NCBI RefSeq assembly: GCF_900100665.1
Contig: NZ_FNCS01000006.1
Location: 1-64,000 of the forward strand
Reading direction: 5' to 3'
Length of the DNA: 64,000 bases
From: Pelagibacterium luteolum
GTDB lineage: Bacteria > Pseudomonadota > Alphaproteobacteria > Rhizobiales > Devosiaceae
The translations under genes were made by a program, and so were the position numbers. This document shows, one piece after another, positions 62,431 through 64,000 of this stretch. The notes beneath the pieces are model-generated. The model was not told where the DNA came from. It did not search any database and saw only the letters and a program-made list of their open reading frames with translations. Numbering within the stretch: position 1 is the stretch's first letter; each line of letters starts with the position of its first letter.

Positions 62431-64000
62431 ATGAGGAATTTTCTGCTGCTCTCGACCACGATTGTGGTCGGGCTGCTTCCTATTGGCTACGCAAACGCTC
62501 AGGTCGAGAGTCGACTGTCGGCGTTCACCGACGTCTCGGACGAAACCTTGCTAAATCCGGGTGATGGTGACTGGTTGCATTGGCGCCGCACTTACGATGG
62601 CTGGGGTTACAGTCCTCTTGAGGAAATCAACAAAGAAAACGTCGGCGACTTGCAAGTTGCCTGGACATGGTCGCTGACCCCAGGGGCCACCGAGACCACC
62701 CCGATCGTTCACGACGGTGTGCTGTTCGTGCACAACAATCTCGACAAGGTGCAGGCGATCGATGGCGCGTCCGGAGATCTGCTCTGGGAGTACAATCGCG
62801 ACCTGCCCGAAGACGTCGTGGCCGCAGGCACAGGCAACACCGCGACCAAGCGCAACATGGCGATCTATGAGGATATGATCATCCTCGCCACGAGCGACAC
62901 GCACATCATTGCCCTCGATGCCCGCACCGGCCAGGAGGTCTGGAGCGTGGAACCGGCTGCGTGGAGTGATGGCTTCCGCTATTCGTCCGGTCCTCTCATC
63001 GCCGACGGCGTGGTGGTTCAGGGCATGACCGGCTGCGGCAATGCCCAGCCAGGCGGTTGTTTCATCACTGGTCATGATCCGGCCACCGGCGACGAGCTGT
63101 GGCGCTTCCATTCCATTGCGCAGGACGGCGAAGAGGGCGACACCTGGAACGACCTGCCCATCGAAAGCCGCCACGGCGCATCGGTGTGGCTGGCGGCCAC
63201 TTACGACCCCGACACGAACACCGTCTTCAGCGGTGTGGGCCAGCCCTATCCGTGGATCGCCGAAATGAGCGGCCTGCTTCCAGCCGTCGACACGCCGGGC
63301 GTCAGCAATGACGCGCTCTACACCGACTCGACTCTGGCGCTTGACCCGCAGACCGGCGAACTCAAATGGTACTTCCAGCACCTGCCGAACGACACATGGG
63401 ACCTCGATTACATCTACGAGCGCATCCTTGTGGACCTGCCGGTCGATGGTGAAGTGCGCGAGCAGGTGATCACCACCGGCAAGCTCGGCATCGTCGAGGC
63501 GCTGGATCGCAATGATGGCAGCTGGCTCTGGAGCGTGGAAACAGTGCCTCAGAACGTCATCTCGGCCATAGACCCCGAGACCGGCGATAAGACGATCAAC
63601 GAGGAAACCATCCCGATGATCGGACAGACGACGTTCAACTGCCCCGCCGATCCCGGTGGCCGCGGTTGGCCGGCGACCGCCTACAGCCCACGGACGGAGA
63701 CTCTGTATCTGCCTCTGGCCGAATTCTGCTCGAACACCACGCCGCAGCCCCTCGATCCGGGCCAAGCCTACACGGGTGGTGGCCGTGCGACATTCGCCCG
63801 CGTGGAAGTGCCCGACAGCGACGGCAATATCGGCCGGCTCGATGCCATCAATCTGGCCGACCACTCGACCGCCTGGAGCCACCGCCAGCGCTCGCCTATC
63901 ACCAGTGCCGTTCTGCCCACCGGCGGCGGCCTTGTCTTCGCCGGCGACTGGAACCGCTATTTCTACGCGTTCGACGACGAAACCGGCGATGTGCTCTGGC
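62431..64000 (+). CDS. PQQ-dependent alcohol-type dehydrogenase (partial, runs off right edge)
   Basis: The first 523 residues of a secreted quinoprotein. GGAGGAG precedes ATG 62431; the signal peptide ends GYANA|QVES. The beta-propeller repeats are clear (for example DGWGYSPLEEINKENVGDLQVAWTWSL, IIALDARTGQEVWSVE and LALDPQTGELKWYFQHLPNDTWDLD). The catalytic Asp is in TWDLD (324), with a second Asp at 326, the pattern of lanthanide-using relatives. The vicinal Cys pair expected around 131-140 is replaced by AAGTGNTATKRN. It oxidises an alcohol or aldehyde in the periplasm, with the nearby cytochrome as likely acceptor; the substrate is unknown. Confidence 0.9.
   Translation, partial: MRNFLLLSTTIVVGLLPIGYANAQVESRLSAFTDVSDETLLNPGDGDWLHWRRTYDGWGYSPLEEINKENVGDLQVAWTWSLTPGATETTPIVHDGVLFVHNNLDKVQAIDGASGDLLWEYNRDLPEDVVAAGTGNTATKRNMAIYEDMIILATSDTHIIALDARTGQEVWSVEPAAWSDGFRYSSGPLIADGVVVQGMTGCGNAQPGGCFITGHDPATGDELWRFHSIAQDGEEGDTWNDLPIESRHGASVWLAATYDPDTNTVFSGVGQPYPWIAEMSGLLPAVDTPGVSNDALYTDSTLALDPQTGELKWYFQHLPNDTWDLDYIYERILVDLPVDGEVREQVITTGKLGIVEALDRNDGSWLWSVETVPQNVISAIDPETGDKTINEETIPMIGQTTFNCPADPGGRGWPATAYSPRTETLYLPLAEFCSNTTPQPLDPGQAYTGGGRATFARVEVPDSDGNIGRLDAINLADHSTAWSHRQRSPITSAVLPTGGGLVFAGDWNRYFYAFDDETGDVLW

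Noticed and set aside
62551-63882. A 443-codon minus-strand frame inside the PQQ dehydrogenase
   Set aside because: The plus-strand frame has a signal peptide, ribosome-binding site and propeller repeats; the antisense frame has none.
1-64000. CRISPR arrays, prophage or toxin-antitoxin loci
   Set aside because: No regularly spaced repeats, cas, phage structural or recognisable toxin-antitoxin genes were seen. The small genes at 24150-25071 do not form a convincing pair.

Overview
The window is dense, GC-rich bacterial DNA with a typical alphaproteobacterial (Hyphomicrobiales) gene set. It holds a full nuoA-N operon followed by birA, RNase J and a DUF1467 gene, an aapJQMP general amino-acid ABC transporter beside metC, a fused CysN/CysC, an Omp25-like porin-domain family, and a separate NDUFS4-type complex I subunit. 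Devosiaceae (Devosia/Pelagibacterium type) fits best, but that placement is inference. No 16S gene or other lineage marker is present.

Layout, left to right. 1-330: the right end of an IS21-family insertion (C-terminus of IstB plus terminal repeats), which has cut a small membrane-protein gene. 478-3318: a BaiN/YhiN-type flavoprotein, an M29 aminopeptidase and a DUF1467 protein. 3322-20438 (minus strand): nuoABCDEFGHIJKLMN, then birA and rnj. 20733-22796: three outer-membrane beta-barrel paralogues, two of them near-identical neighbours. 23174-27665: an XRE/cupin regulator, a strip of small unknown genes, tRNA-Cys, a MobA-like protein, tRNA-Asn and a diguanylate cyclase. 27752-33892: a siderophore-interacting reductase behind a perfect palindrome, TerC, an Fsr-like exporter, and an AHSA1/ArsR pair. 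31994-39773: cysD-cysNC, photolyase, cysteine synthase, cardiolipin synthase and AlaX. 39776-46752: an orphan AapJ-like binding protein, aapJQMP and metC. 46728-51041: PAP2 phosphatase, tRNA-Pro, an NDUFS4-like subunit, a TSUP exporter, and an ECF sigma/anti-sigma pair facing a secreted DUF4394 protein.

51110-59739 is a sugar uptake and oxidation cluster. A binding protein, two permeases and an ATPase are followed by a TIM-barrel isomerase and a Gfo/Idh/MocA dehydrogenase, and a second isomerase/dehydrogenase pair lies downstream. Four copies of one LacI-type operator (consensus TGWAATCGATTACA) stand in front of the two transcription units, three before the transporter and one before the second pair, so they look like one regulon whose repressor lies outside the window. 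60049-61347 is a DEAD-box RNA helicase, followed by tRNA-Arg. The right edge carries a secreted cytochrome c divergent from a truncated PQQ-dependent dehydrogenase with a W-D-x-D active-site motif, which points to a lanthanide-using quinoprotein.

I see no CRISPR array, prophage or obvious defence island. The observations most worth following are the operator-defined sugar regulon, the PQQ enzyme and its cytochrome, the palindrome at the siderophore-interacting gene, and the sigma/anti-sigma/DUF4394 module.
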